From Doryteuthis pealeii (Eukaryota; Mollusca; Cephalopoda; Myopsida; Loliginidae), in the NCBI GenBank assembly GCA_023376005.1, contig CM042152.1, forward strand, positions 71,690,893 through 71,754,892: DNA of 64,000 bases, read 5' to 3'. Within the stretch, counting starts at the first letter, position 1. Each line of letters opens with the position of its first letter. The translations under genes were made by a program, and so were the position numbers. This document shows, one piece after another, positions 46,598 through 59,893 of this stretch. The notes below the pieces were generated by a model. The model was given only the letters and a program-made list of their open reading frames with translations, had not been told where the DNA came from and made no database searches.

Positions 46598-47901
46598 GTG
46601 AGTTAAATTTGTTTGAAATAATTTATTATATCCATTCACTTTACAATACAATATTATATTTTCTAAAAAATATTTGCCTTAATTGTCAATTTAATCATCT
46701 TATTTTTAGTTTAAAATTTTAGATTTTTTATATGAATTACAAATAATTTTCAATAATTGACCTATAGAAGTTTAATAATATATTTATTGAAAATTTGATA
46801 TATCCTTCTGTCTTTTGTCAATAATAAGACGGCGGATTCAATGGATCAGGTCTCCAATAATACTTTAATCGAGAAGAGAAAAATGCCAGGACAGTTTTTA
46901 ATTTAAAAAAAAAATTTTTTTTATGGTTTATTTAAATAAAAGGATGTTGTTCAGAATAGTATCCCACCAATTGTAAAATTTGTTTTTTGTTTCAGATACA
47001 ATATAAGTGCAAAAAATCATCAGTTGGTTTGTTTTAAAAATGTTTTGAAGCAAAACTTACTGGTGACGAGTTAAAATGTGAACATTGAGAAACTTGAGAA
47101 AGCTAGTGTGGGTGCCTTATTGAGAACCTGATCAATAAGCCGGGTAGCCTACACAAGCTGAATTTTTATCTGCAACTTAATCACTGTATAGTGTGTATCT
47201 AGGTGATTTAGGAGATAAGTGGTGAGTAAAATTCATTGAAAAATAATGAGATTATGTTTGAAAAAGTAAATATTTTGTTCTGTAAAACAAATGTTTTTCA
47301 TCATTAGACTTATTATGTACCTTTATAATGAAAATTCAATGAGGGAGATATATGAAACTTGATGCAAAGGGTATGAGGAAAATATATATAATCTCATTAA
47401 CAGCATCAGAAAGCAAAATTATATAATATATCATAGCACGAATGATAAAATTAAAATCATGAGAATAATAGAATGTATATTTAATAGATATATTAGGTCA
47501 ACAATTGCTTCACAGAGGAAATAAAAAATCTTGTGAAAGTATGTATGAATAAAGTTATAGTATAAATCTATCTTTTGCTCAAATTACATTAGACAACCTT
47601 CCCCAAAATGAATTACATTTTTTAAAGGAGTAATAGAGATATATAAGAAATATTTTGTTAATTTTATTAAATTAATATCCACTAATACATTTTCAAAATT
47701 TTACTTTAAAGTTTTCATTTGGTAAAAGATTGGTTAAATTCATAAGATTTTTTTAATGGCAAAACAATATTTATAATTTAAACTAATAAGCATTTAAGTA
47801 CATTTTTATCATTGATTGAATTTTTGGTCCTTTATTTTTTTCATCCAAAGAAAGTTTTGTGTTAATTAATCACATATTTGTATTATTTTCTTGTCTTGCA
47901 G
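46598..47901. other. Module 3 intron, nothing recognised
   Basis: AT-rich, no exon, no clear repeat family. Confidence 0.5.
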
Positions 47902-48032
47902 AATAATTTACCTGATATTAGCATATATTTGCCACGAGACAAAAATATAATACAGGAATTGAAATTTTCTTACAAAAGATAGTTTCCAATGATTGTATAA
48001 ATTGGAGCTCTCTATTATTAAATGTCAAACAC
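47902..48032 (+). pseudogene. Module 3 exon B, frame disrupted
   Basis: Acceptor TTGTCTTGCAG, donor GTAAGT, 131 nt (sisters 130-133). It reads NNLPDISIYLPRDKNIIQELKFSYK, then after a shift KIVSNDCI and after another KLELSIIKCQT. The pair 'C-I--LSI--C' matches the module 1 exon (HVCIDLSITYC), so both Cys are kept. In a single frame a TAG follows YKR. As with its partner at 46329, errors or decay are both possible. Confidence 0.6.
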
Positions 48033-49090
48033 GTAAGTTTTTCTTTAACTTTATGTATCTTTTAGAGGGCAAAAACATGAAGCAAAGCATTTTTCAATAT
48101 GCAATCACTCTTTTGTTCAGAGGGAAAAATATAACAATAATATACAATAAAAATGTGCCAAGTTTGTGTGCAAGCATATTTGGAATAATTTGGGAAAATA
48201 TCTAAAATAAAACAAATTCATTTAACATCATTTTCACTGTTCTTCAGCAATATCTGACTGCTTTAAACCTTAGTCAGATATTGATTCGTCTCTTCTAAAG
48301 AATAGACAAATTCATGAAAATCATTATTTTGACTGTTCTTCATCAGTCATAACTGATTGCTTTAATGTTGGTCAGATTTTGATTTACTTATGCATAATAG
48401 TTAGTTTCTTGTTAGAATTACTTATAAAAAAAGAAGAAGAGTGTGCATATGCATTTGTGTTTGTTTGTTGTTTGTTGTGTGTTGTGTATGTGTGCTTGTA
48501 TTTCAGAAAAAATTAAAGTGAATCACATAAACCAAACCAAACTGGCCTGGTTAGTTGACATACACTTTGCCTTAATCTTTTAATTTTTTCTGCTTTCTCA
48601 TTGAGTTAAATAGTTAAAGGTTTAGGCTATTTAGCTAAAAAAGCTGGGATTAGTCTGAAAACAAACATCTTTAAACTATCAATTTGTAGTTAATAAATGT
48701 TAATTAAAAAGACAGAATTAATTATGGTGTTTATTTATTTATATATCTAAATGCTTCATTGATAAATTGATTAAAAGATAGAATAAATAAAAAATCTGTC
48801 TGTGAAAAAAGATATATCAAACAAACGATACTTTCCTAAAATTTACTTCAAACTTACAGTACAACTTAAAATAAAAGTGCCGGAAGGCAGATATTTTTGC
48901 AAGTATAACAAAAAGAATACAGTCTTGAGTTTATAAGTAAGTATATTTGTTGTATAAGCTTAAATTTGAGTGTTAACATCAATTTTTTCAAATAATAAAA
49001 AGATTGTATATACTAAATGTAATTGATTATTAATGTAAACAATGTTAATTTTAAGTAGTAAATCATCATTCCTTTATTATTTTAATACAG
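48033..49090. other. Intron with a local duplication
   Basis: TTTTCACTGTTCTTCAGCAATATCTGACTG near 48230 recurs in altered form near 48335 (TTTGACTGTTCTTCATCAGTCATAACTGATTG-like), followed by TGTTGGTCAGAT-like text. Otherwise AT-rich with a GT-rich stretch near 48450-48500. No exon recognised before the PT array. Confidence 0.5.
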
Positions 49091-51800
49091 TTTCTACAAC
49101 AGTACAAAACCACAATACCAACAACAATTCCAACCACAGTACCAACAACAATTCCAACCACTATACCAACCACAATTCTTAACCAGCTTTCATACAACAG
49201 AACAAACCACAATGCCAACAACAATTCCAACCACAGTACCAACAAAACAATTCCAACCACCATTCCTACAACAGTACCAACCACTATACCAACAACAATT
49301 GCCAACCACCAGTTCTACAACAGTACCATTCCATATGTAACAAACAATTCCAACACAGTACCAACAACAAATTCCAAACCACCATTCCTACACATACCAA
49401 ACCACCAACAACAATTCCAACCCACCATTCCTACAACAGTACCATACCATACTGTAACAACAATTCCAACCACAGTACAAACAACAATTCCAACCACATT
49501 CCTACAACAGTACCAACCACTATAACCAACAACAAATTCCAACCCACATCCACAACAGTACCAACCATATACCCCAACAACAATTCCGAACCACCATTCT
49601 ACAACAGTACCATACCATACTGTAACAACAATTCCAAACCACAGTACAAACAACATTCCAACCACCATTCCAACAACAGTACCAACCTCTATACCAACAA
49701 CAATTCCAACTACATTCCTACGACTGTTCCAACACTATACCAACAACAATTCCAACCCACCATTCCAACACTGTACCAACCACTATACCAACCACAATTC
49801 CAACCACCATTCCTACCAACAGTACCAACCACTATACAACAACAATTTCAACCACCATTCCTACAACAGTACCAACCACTATACCAAACAACAATTCCAC
49901 CACCATTCCTACAACAGTACCAACCACTATACCAACAACAATTCCAACCACCATTCCACCAAACAGGACCAAACCACTATTACAACAAAACAATTCCAAC
50001 TACCATTCTACGACTGTTTCCAACACATACCAACAACATTCCAACACCATTCCCACCACTGTACCCAACACTATACCAAACCCCAATTCCAACCACCATT
50101 CTACAAACAGTACCAACCACTATACCAACAACAATTCCAACCACCATTTTCTACAACAGTACCAACCACTATACCAACAACTATTCCAACCACCATTCCT
50201 ACAACCAGTACCAACCACTATACCAAACAACTATTCCAACCACCATTCCTACAACAGTACCAACCACTATACCAACAAACAATTCCAACCACCATTCCTA
50301 CAACAGTACCATACCATACTGTAACAACAATTCCAACCACCCAGTACCAACAACTATTCCACCACCATTCCAACCAGTACCCAACCTCTATACCAACAAA
50401 CAATTCCAACTACCATTCTACGACTGTTCCAACCACTATACCAACAACAATTCCAACCACCATTCCAACCACTGTACCAACCACCCCTTACCAACCACAA
50501 TTCCAACCACCATTCCTACAACAGTACCAACACTATACCAACAACAATCTAACCACATTCCTACAACAGTACCAACCACTATACCAACAACAATTCCAAC
50601 CACCATTCCTACAACAGTACCAACCACTATACCCAACCCAATTCCAACCCACATTCCAACCCAGACCAACCACTATACCAACAACAATTCCAACTACCAT
50701 TCCTACGACTGTTCCAACCACTAACCAACAACAATTCCAACCACCATTCCAACCCACTGTTACCACTATACCAACCACAATTCCAACCACCATTCCTACA
50801 ACAGTACCAACCACTATACCAACCACTATACCAACCACAATTCCAACCACCCATTCCTACAACAGTACCAACCACTATACCAACAACAACAACACCATTC
50901 CTACAACAGTACCAACCACTATACCAACAAACAATTCCAACCACCATTCCTACAACAGTACCAACCCTATACCAACAACAATTCCAACCACCCATTCCAA
51001 CAACAGTACAACCACTATACCAACAACAATTCCAACTACCATTCCTACGACTGTTCCAACCACTATACCAACAACAATTCCAACCACCATTCCAACCACT
51101 GTACCAACCACTATACCAACCAACAATTCCAACCACCATTCCTACAACAGTACCAACCACCTATACCAACAACAATTCAACCACATTCCCCTCCTACAAC
51201 AGTACCAACCACTATACCAACCACTATTCCAACCCACCATTCCTACAACAGTACCAACCCACTATACCAACAACAATTCTAACCACCATTCCAACAACAT
51301 ACCAACCACTAACCAACAAACAATTCCAACCACCATTCCTACAACATACCAACCACTATACCAACAAACAATTCCAACCACCATTCCAACCACTGTACCA
51401 ACCACTATACCAACAACAATTCCAACCACCATTCCTACAACAGTACCAACCACTATTCCAACCACAATTCCAAGCACCTTTCATACAACAGAAATATCCA
51501 CAATACCAACAACAATTCCAACCACTATACCAACCACAATTCCAACCACCCTTCATACAACAGAACAAACCACAATACCAACAACAATTCCAACCACTAT
51601 ACCAACCACAATTCCAACACCCTTCATACAACAGAACAAACCACAATACCAACAACAATTCCAACCACTATACCAACCACAATTCCAACCCCTTCATACA
51701 ACAGAACAAACCTCAATACCAACAACAATTCCAACCACTATACCAACCACAATTCCAAATGGAACAATACCAATAGCAACAGCAACACCTTGTTATACCG
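49091..51800 (+). CDS. Module 3 giant (I/V)PTT exon, about 2.7 kb, frame uncertain
   Basis: Acceptor TTTAATACAG, donor GTAATT, ending in phase 1 after ...PIATATPCYT(G), so a Cys closes the stalk. The 12-bp units CCAACAACAATT/CCAACCACTATA fill the exon; near each end a variant block THTTEQTTIPTT recurs (near 49184, then four times in 51470-51720). Dozens of one- and two-base gaps or doubled bases shift the frame, most densely at 49300-51300, while the last 400 bp are almost clean. An error-free version would encode a stalk of roughly 900 residues. Given local sequence quality I treat the shifts as mostly artefacts, but length and frame cannot be trusted. Confidence 0.6.
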
Positions 51801-52493
51801 GTAATTCAAAAAAATTCTCTTTTTTATTTTATTGAATGTAAAGAACCCTATTTATTTCCATAGACATGTTAACATACAGTGAACACGATGCCATTGGATA
51901 GAACAGATTTTCAGTTAAATGCACATTTTCTTAATTTTCACCACCACTTCCTATACCTTTGCTAGTAATGAATAGTGGCCACATATTGATTGATCTGAAT
52001 GCAATTTCCTTTCTTTTATTCTTTTGGCTCCTGATGTTAAATACTTGTTTATTGCTGGAGAATATAATGACGTTATTGAAAAATAGTGTAGTTGAAATCT
52101 TACTTTGTCCTGTTCTCCTTGTATCTATTGTAGTTTCTATGGAAATAAATAAGCTTTACTTCTGGAGAGTGCTTTTCAAATTATTTCCCCTTTAGTTATT
52201 TTAGTTACTCAAAGCATAATTGTATAAAATTTGTAAATTGATGTAAATTAATTTAATACTCTGTGCATGCATTAAATCCAGTTCTTGTTTTTTTTTAAAA
52301 CTGTAAATCCACCTCTTGTTTTTAAAAAAATTGAACTAAATATATCATTTAGAAATATTGAATACTATACTTTGCTTTAGGCTTTTTAATATTTGCAAGT
52401 TTTAGTTACTTTAGAGAAATTTCAATTAATTAAATATCATAATATTAACTTCAGTTCCTTTTTGTTGGAAAATATTTAAACCAACATATACAT
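51801..52493. other. Intron, nothing recognised
   Basis: AT-rich sequence between the giant PT exon and gypsy-3. The 78-codon frame at 51959-52195 is hydrophobic and without homologues I recognise; probably chance. Confidence 0.5.
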
Positions 52494-55400
52494 TATATTG
52501 TTGGCCAGAAAGTGACCACTATGCATGAAGGATTCACTATTTATAGGACGCCCAAGTTCCCAGTGCTCTTCCACCAGTGTCCCTCTAATGGACGTCCTCT
52601 ATCTCCACATGTCCCCCCTCCCTTCTATGACCACAACATCACTTGTGGTCACTTGTTGGGATGACTCCGAGCAGTCATGTGTCGGTCCTCGCATTGTTGG
52701 GGGACAGTGGTCTTGGCGGCCATGTTGTCCTCATGCTGCGCCATAGAATTGGGCTCGCTGGTGCGTGTTGGTTTTCTTCCACCTCCATATCAGTGTGGTC
52801 TGTCATCATCTCGTCATCATGTCAAATCTACCTCCATCATTTCAGGCAGGTTGCTTGGAGATTCATTTTCGATGGGCCTTGGTATTTGTGAGGGTGGTTG
52901 TGGGTTTAATTGTTCGGGTGCATAGTCCAGTGTGTCTACAACTGGTAATATTTTTCATAGGAACTGACGGTTACGTAATGTGACTCTACCGCTACTATCC
53001 AACCATATCCGATACTGCCTGTTGCCTATTGTTTCGACAACTTTCCACGTTTTCATCCACCACTGTGGATATGGTCTCTCCTAATTTCTGCTGGAGGCAA
53101 GCCAAAGTCCTGATGGGGTGTATTCCTATGTGTCATCATGGCTCATGCTGCTCAATCGTGTCATAGGCGACCATAACCATTGATGCAGTCCATCAGTATT
53201 CTTTATGGCTAGTTTGGCCCTGACATTGCTCTGGGGGTAATATATAGATGATGTTCGTTTCTCTACGCCCCAATCTTCCAGGAGTTGTATTCCCGTGAGT
53301 CAAATGGTGGTCCTCCGTCTGATGATATCTCTTCCAGTGCACCGTATGTGCAAAACCAACTCCTCAATGCATCGCATATTGCTTACGCCTTCCCTGGTGG
53401 TCGCGGGTCTACTTCAATCCAGTCGGTGTACCAGTCCGCGTACACCATATAACTCTTCTCATGCATATCAAATAGATCTGTGGCCATTTTTTGTAATGGG
53501 AATTCCGAGTTTGAAGGTGGCATTAGTGGTTCCTTGGGTTGGGATGGGGTGATGTAGTTGCATCTCTGGCACTGTGCTCTCGTCTGATGCTGGTGTCTAA
53601 ACCAGGCCAAAATAACCACTGTCTCGTGTTGGCCATCATCCCATTCACCCCTTGGTGCGTGGAGTGCAGTGCTCCTAGTATTTCTGCTCTGATCTGCTTT
53701 GGTACCAGGATTCTGTCCCCTTTTATGGGTAGCCCCTTGAGGCAATACAGTTGGTCTGCCATTGGCTAGAATTGCTGGATTTTTGACAGTAGTTCGTGGT
53801 GTGATTTTGGGAATCCATCTTGTATGTACGATGCCAATGATTGACATTCCTCGTCGGTAGCCACGGCTGCCACAATTCTGTCCCAGGTTAAGGCTCGTTG
53901 TTTGGGATCATGCATGTATGCTGCAATGAGTGATGCCTTCATGGTCTGGTTGATCTGCTGGATAGCATCGATATCTGTTGTTTCTCTATGCTCTGGTGAT
54001 GTTGGGTATCTGGAGGTGCAGTTAGATGCTGTGTTAAGTTTGCCTGGGATGTGCTTAATCCAGAACCTGTACATCAACGATTGTGAAAGAAAATAGGCGA
54101 GGGTTCTTTATAGTTTCAAGGACCTGGTCTGTGAATATTTTGACCAGTGGTTGGTGGTCCACTGTGACTAGTAAGTCTCGACATCCCAGTAAAAACATCC
54201 AGCAGGGTTCTAACATGTATATTAATGCCAGAGCTTCACCTTCTACGGGCGAGTAGTGGGATTCTACATCTTTTGTGAATCTTGATCTGGCCATGATTAT
54301 TTTCCAGTGGTTCTCTCCACAGTTTGGTCCCGATTCCATCGGACATTGGCAGTACTTCTGGAAGAGAAAGTACCTAATGCCAGTTTTGCTGTAATCAGTG
54401 GATAGACTTGTCGCCCTTTTCTTCTCAAATGTTTTCACCCCCTCAATCTTTCGAACGATGTACTTCTTTGATTCTTCAAAGAGATTGTCTAGTGTAGTAT
54501 CCCAATAAAATTTTTGGTTCTTCGTACGCAATAATTCTCGAAATGGAGCTATAACTTCAGCCTGTGAGAATGTGTATGAAACTTGGTTGACCAACCTGAA
54601 CCAGGACCTTACACCTGTGATGTTTTTGGGGTAGGAAAGTTGAGAATGGCTTCCGTCATTTTTTTACTCGGCTTTACGCCATCAGCTGTTATTAGGAAGC
54701 CGGCGAACTCAACCTCATCACCTGGAACTTGTCGGGATTAAATACAATTCCATTTCTACCACAGTGGATAATGTAGTCCAGTGTGTGCCTAAAGGCAGAC
54801 TACGTGATTCCATCCCTGAGAAGGATATCGTCAATGCAGCGGGTTTTCCTGGGTATATCAACTGTGATATCATCGAATCAGCGAATGTATCTGTCCCCAG
54901 ATGCTTGGAAACCTTGAGGTACTCTGAGGTACCAGTAACGACCCCATTCTGTTATGAATGTGGTCGCGTCTCGTGCCATTGGAGAGAGTGGTAAACTATG
55001 GTACCCATTCCAAGCGTCTACTACTTTCTTCTTGGTTCAAGCGGGCATAACGGATACTTGGTTGAATGGGGATGGAGTGTGATGGGCATTCAATTTCTGT
55101 AAGTCCAATGTGCTCCAGGGCGAACCATCCTTCTTTGGTGTGACCACCATCATTGAACACCAGAGCATAGGTGTGCCTGCTGGTACTGGCTCGATGATGC
55201 CTAACCTGGTCCAGGTCCTCTTTCACCCTCTTTTTCCAATGATAAGGGAATCGGTGTGTACACTACTGATGGTTTTGCTTCTCAGGTAAACGATATGTAC
55301 AGTGGCCTCCCAGTCATAACTTGTAATGATTGGTGGGGACAGGTATTGAATGCACTTGACTTGTAGTACTCTCGTATCCACTGTTCCAAACGGTTCCTAA

Positions 55401-57104
55401 TGCTTACAGTAGATGCAAACGGGATCCTAGGTGGTTTGTTCCGTACTGTTGGTCTTCGAGGACATCTGCACGGCGCATTCCCATTATCTGAGGTTGATAC
55501 ATCAGCTTTCGATGTTTGGCTTGAAAAATTTCAAGAGATTAGTCCCAAGTTCTTTATGGCTGACTCAGACAAGTAAAATCCTGAGGTGTTTTCAGACACA
55601 TACACGACTTGTCTGATTTCTTTATCTCCAACATTGATCCGCATAAATATTATGCCTTTAATGCGTAGTTGGTTGTTTGTAATACCGCGAATCCTATGGC
55701 TGGTCGGTATCAGAATGTCGCTGGTTCCACCTAATACTTCCAGTATTTCTGGGCCACTTGAACATGTTTGAGCACCAGTATCTGCAATGGCCTGGATATG
55801 GTGTCTTTGTTGATGAATTTTACTATTCAGAGTCCACCCAAATTCTGCGTGGGATTCTGGTATTAAAAATACCTCAATTTCCAGTGTAGGCGGTGGTTCT
55901 GGGGGGCTTCTTTTGAATGTTCCCTGACTCCATGCGAGGTGTGGTACCACCAGTAGTCCTCGTCTTCATCTTCGTCTATCAGGTGCTTGGTTATCCTTTT
56001 CCCCACTGGCGAGCATTTTCGACTGACGTTCTGTCAAGCTACTTGTCAATTCCGTGGTAGGGACTGCCTTTAGTTTTTGACACATCTTTTCTAGGTGCCC
56101 ATCAACCCCACAATTTCTGTCCTGAAGCCTTCTCGCTGGACAGTTCCTCCATCCCCTCAGCCCGTTGGGGTTCGTTGTCTTTCCACACCCATCGCACAGC
56201 TTGTTACATGGTATTTTTGGTGTATCTTCACCCTGAGACCACTTTCCCTCAAATGTCGACAGTGGATCTAGGCTGCTCCACTGTTGTAAGGGTATTAGCC
56301 TCAGCTAATATTCTAATTTGATATTCCTTGTTCACAAGTCCAGCGACGAGTTGACCAGCTACCATGTCTTCTGAGTAGTTTATAAAACGTTGTCAACTTA
56401 TGTTTGGGCATTGGATTGTGAACTCGCAGAATCTCGTCTGGGACCGTAGTCTTGCTAAAAATTCTGCCAGACCCTCCCCTTCGTGCTGTCTTGTGTTGTG
56501 GAATCTATGTCTATGTACTTCCTTGTGTAGGCCTTTCACTGCTATAAGCCGTATGTATTGTAAGAGTTGTTCTTCCGTGGCTGTGTTGAGTGCTTCAGAC
56601 CCTACTAGTTCGAAAAGTAGTCTATTTACTTGGCTCGAACAAACTGTCCTCAACTCATTACGAATCTCAGCTGGGTCTGTTAGGCCGCACATCTGTTGTA
56701 TCAACTCTAAGATTCGTTGAATAGTGCCCAGTCACCTTCGGTGTAACTGTATTCGATAACAGGCCTATCAGGTTTTTTTTCGTGTGGGACTGGTTTGGCA
56801 TTTCTCTACCAGTACAAAGCTCGTTATTTTCACGCTGAAGTTCAATTAAATACTGTACGAGTTGCAGGTATTGTTCATTACCACTTTGTCTTGAAGTAAT
56901 TTCTACTAACTTCAAATCAATGGTGTGTAAAAATCCAAAATTCTGGTAGGTAAATCCTTCCTAATCCTGCCCGCAGCGCCATATATTGTTGGCCAGAAAG
57001 AGACCATTACGCACAAGGGATTCGCTATATACAGGACTGCCCAAATTGCCGGTGCTCTTCCACCGGTGTCCCTCTAAATGGACGTCCTCTATCTCCACAT
57101 ACAT
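52494..57104 (-). mobile_element. Decayed Ty3/gypsy retrotransposon (gypsy-3)
   Basis: LTRs 52499-52609 (111 bp) and 56987-57099 (113 bp) begin TGTTGGCCAGAAAG and end CTATCTCCACA on the plus strand. Flanks TATAT and TACAT agree at 4 of 5 bases as a target duplication. On the minus strand a polypurine tract (AGAAGGGAGGGGGGACA) abuts the 3' LTR at 52610-52626. The interior reads gag, protease, RT, RNase H, integrase from right to left with many stops and shifts. The LTRs differ more (over 10%) than in gypsy-1 and gypsy-2, so it is older. Antisense in the intron before the 57350 PT exon. Confidence 0.9.
53383..56915 (-). pseudogene. gypsy-3 gag-pol remains
   Basis: Gag at 56915-56393 (LTDPAEIRNELRTV, HNTRQHEGEGLAEFLARLR, the latter typical of gag). 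A Cys-rich stretch at about 56220-56090 includes CDGCGK and DGHLEKMC. Protease at about 55770 reads ADTGAQTCSSG. RT pieces at 55226-54600 include IDDILL (about 54820) and GIVFNPDKFQ. RNase H at 54300-54100 reads HYSPVEGEALALIY and VTVDHQPLVKIF. The integrase finger is at 53760-53560 (HSTHQGVNGM), then ATDLFDMHEKSYMVYADWYTDW at 53480-53410, the first-Asp region. The C-terminal half toward 52640 is not readable. Non-functional. Confidence 0.85.
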
Positions 57105-57349
57105 GACCTAATGTAATGAATTTTACATTTTATATAGGATATTTTATTTATGTTTATGTAGGATATATAGTTTATATATGTTTATATAAGATATATTAAA
57201 AAGTTATTGGACTATAGTGTTATTCATAAAATTGTATAAACATACTTTATGGTTTGATATTTCTATTTTTCATATGAGATTTATTACATGAGATAAATCA
57301 TATACAAAGCTAACATTCATTTAACATTTCATTGTTTTTCTGTCCACAG

Positions 57350-57382
57350 CTATGCCAACATTACCCACTGGCTCAACACCAG
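57350..57382 (+). CDS. PT linker exon (33 nt) before module 4
   Basis: Acceptor TTTCTGTCCACAG, donor GTATGC, phase 1-1, 33 nt. It reads (A)MPTLPTGSTP(G). Strong splice signals and the conserved phase support it despite its size. It sits between the giant PT exon and module 4 exon A. Confidence 0.6.
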
Positions 57383-58255
57383 GTATGCATTATGAACATT
57401 AATTTGTTGCAGTAACCATAAAATTCTTGAATATTTTAAAATAATGTAGTAAAAACAAAATAAATAAGAATTATACATTCCTAGAATTGTTGTTAACATA
57501 ATGCTTCGGCCGGTCCATTCTACAGAATTCTCTGATATACTAATCCATGAGGAAAGAGAGGGATATTAGTAATTATTTCTGAAGCTTTTAAAAGAAGATA
57601 AAAAATGTAGCACATAGTCAAAAAGGAATATTGTGGTTGAATGGTGTTAAACTTTCAAACTCATGGAAATAAATTATTAACTAATTATTAGGTGAATCCC
57701 CATCTCATTTTATGCTAGTATGGCTGAAAAACACAGTTAACTGGTAAAAAAAAAAAATTCATGTAATTAAGCCATTACATGAATTACTTTTTTACCTGTT
57801 AACTGAGTAAAAAATTACATAAAAAACAATATGAATAAATAGTTTCATTAAAACAAACTACCACATTCCTGAGACTGATGCATTCCTTTTTGTATTGTTC
57901 AGCAATAACAAACCTACTTTGACTTAACATTTTAATTAGACCGAAATTTTGTTTGCAAGATTTTTAGCTATCATCAATTTCAAGATGCCATTTGAGTTTA
58001 CCCCCTCTCATGTTGCATAAGCATGGCACATTTTCTTGCATTTGGTTGAGTTCCATGGAAGATAATTTCTCTATTTTTTTAATTTTTACTTTAAGCCAAT
58101 ATTTAAACTATCAGCCGTTCAGAAGGGAATGATTCATTGTCAAGTAATCTTGAAGATATTAGTACATGTTCTTGTTTGTAGTCAGCTGTACATACCCTTG
58201 CTTGTAGTCAATTGTCATCCATCAAATGATGTTACACTGGAAATATATTGATCAT

Positions 58256-58291
<36 letters not shown>

Positions 58292-58379
58292 ATCTGAGAA
58301 TTCCTATTTTCCAATGCTGTATGCATCCTTCTCTATCTTGTTTGAATTATTTATTAAAATTGGCTGCAAATAAGCAAAT
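57383..58379. other. Intron with (TA)n at about 58259-58290
   Basis: No exon recognised. A palindromic pair TAATTAAGCCATTACATGAATTA lies near 57763-57786. AT-rich throughout. Confidence 0.5.
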
Positions 58380-58870
58380 CCTAGCTTTCAAATACCCCTG
58401 CCATCTATTTCCAAACATGTGATTTTAATACACTATAGAGTAAAAGATTGGATATTAGATAAGACTATGTTGACTCACTTCAGATTCTCTCAATAGATCT
58501 GGAATGTTGCACCATACAAGACCTGCATTTTTTGGTTCAAATCCATGTTGTCCTCAGATGTTCCTTGTGAAAAATAACCACAAGGTTGAACCTATTTATG
58601 AAGTCTTGAAATAAATCATCATCTGAGTTGTTTGTACTATTGCCAGTTCTCCTAAGATCTAAATTTGGACCAATGAAGGCATTTCAATCATGTCCTAGTA
58701 TTATTTTCCTTGAAACCATAAGCCAATGTTGATTGAAAAAAGGTACATTTCTCATTGCAGAAAATAGGTCCATAAACCTTATTGGATCAGAATTAATTAA
58801 CTTCTAGGGTAATATTCACCATGCACAGCTTGCCTGCTGAGTGTGTAAGCACAGGTGTATAAAATTGACT
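58380..58870 (-). pseudogene. LINE endonuclease relic
   Basis: On the minus strand, in drifting frames: ILGHD, NAFIGPNLDLRRTGN, then DDDLFQDFINRFNLVVIFHKEH, then a SRID-like 'SRSIERI'. The order GDFN/GHDFN, 'F--F---L-D', 'SRID' is the C-terminal half of AP-endonuclease domains of LINEs. Heavily decayed; no RT was recognised nearby. Confidence 0.45.
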
Positions 58871-59624
58871 TGACTTTGATCCTTTGTTCCATTTCTTTTT
58901 TATTCTTTTCACCCTAAATTATTTGTTTTCCTACCTTCATAATTTTAATTTTCTTTTCTTCACCATATTCCTCTCTTCCCCACAAACTTTTATTGAAATA
59001 TTAATATGACACCCTTGATAAGACTTTGGATATAGTGACCTATTTTTGTCCTTACTCTTCTATCAAACCAAACCACTAATATCTTTTTACTTACTGCTTA
59101 TTAAGACATTGAAACCATTGAAAACAATGCAATTTTTGTTTTGTTAAATTGAAATGGAAATTATTTAAATTCTGAAAATTCTAAATGTACAATAACAAAT
59201 GATTTTGAATTCATAAATTTGAACTGTTCTTATTCAATTATTTGTTTCCTCAATTTTAAAAGCTAAAAGCAAGCAATCTCTTCTGTCTTGTTGTCCATAT
59301 AATGACTCTTGCAATAGCTAATAAACACAAAAATATATAGTGTCTATTTCTGTTCAATGGCTATGTCATCCAGAGTGAAAAGCTATTTAACAATTTAATA
59401 TGCCTCCCATATTTATGTTAACTGAACCACAGAATTATTTTTGAATTTTAGTGTTATGACACAGGTGGATTGATCCATGAGATTGTGAACTATTCTTGTC
59501 CTTATTCCTTCATCAAGCTCAAACCACTAATTTTTTTTTACTTACTGCTTATTAAGTTAAAAGTTTTGTTAAAAATGTTATATCATTTTATAATGAAAAT
59601 ATCACTTTTCTATTGTTTTGACAG
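58871..59624. other. Intron with a partial duplication
   Basis: About 59030-59115 and 59485-59565 share TTTTTGTCCTTA...TCAAACCA(AA)CCACTAAT and CTTACTGCTTATTAAG. No gene recognised. Confidence 0.5.
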
Positions 59625-59893
59625 TACCATGTGATCATGATGAAGAAATTACTATTGAAAACCTAAATGCAGATAATGTGATAATTACTCCATCAAGTAA
59701 TGCTACAGACATTAATGATATAGTCAGTGGTGGTATGATATTTAGCTTCAAGCCAGAAGACACTGTTCCATCTGTGAAAATTGATATTACAAAGCCAAAG
59801 ATTCCATACACAGTTAACCTTGTGGATCCAAGTAATATAAAAAGTTTTAATATAAGTGTCATTTATAAGAATAATAACATTTATAAGCTGAAG
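59625..59893 (+). CDS. Module 4 exon A of the modular mucin-like gene
   Basis: Acceptor TGTTTTGACAG, donor GTAAGT after AAG, 269 nt, phase 1 to 0, 89 codons. It starts VPCDHDEEITIENLN (Cys at residue 3), then NATDINDIVSGGMIFSF, KPKIPYTVNLVDPSNIKSF and NISVIYKNN. It is the best match to module 1 and 2 exons; the block I-x-(D/N)-I-(V/I)-x-GG-x-x-F-x-F is the family signature, along with P-K-(I/V) and N-(I/V)-(K/E)-x-(Y/F)-N. Frame intact. The ATG at 59618 precedes the acceptor and is not a start. N-glycosylation sites NAT and NIS are present. Confidence 0.85.

Noticed and set aside
51959..52195. 78-codon hydrophobic ORF as a membrane segment of the host gene
   Set aside because: No acceptor/donor in the right phase was found; hydrophobicity follows from T-rich sequence.
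52525..53552. Plus-strand ORFs at 52.5-53.5 kb and 56.4 kb
   Set aside because: Shadows of the minus-strand gypsy-3 gag-pol remains.
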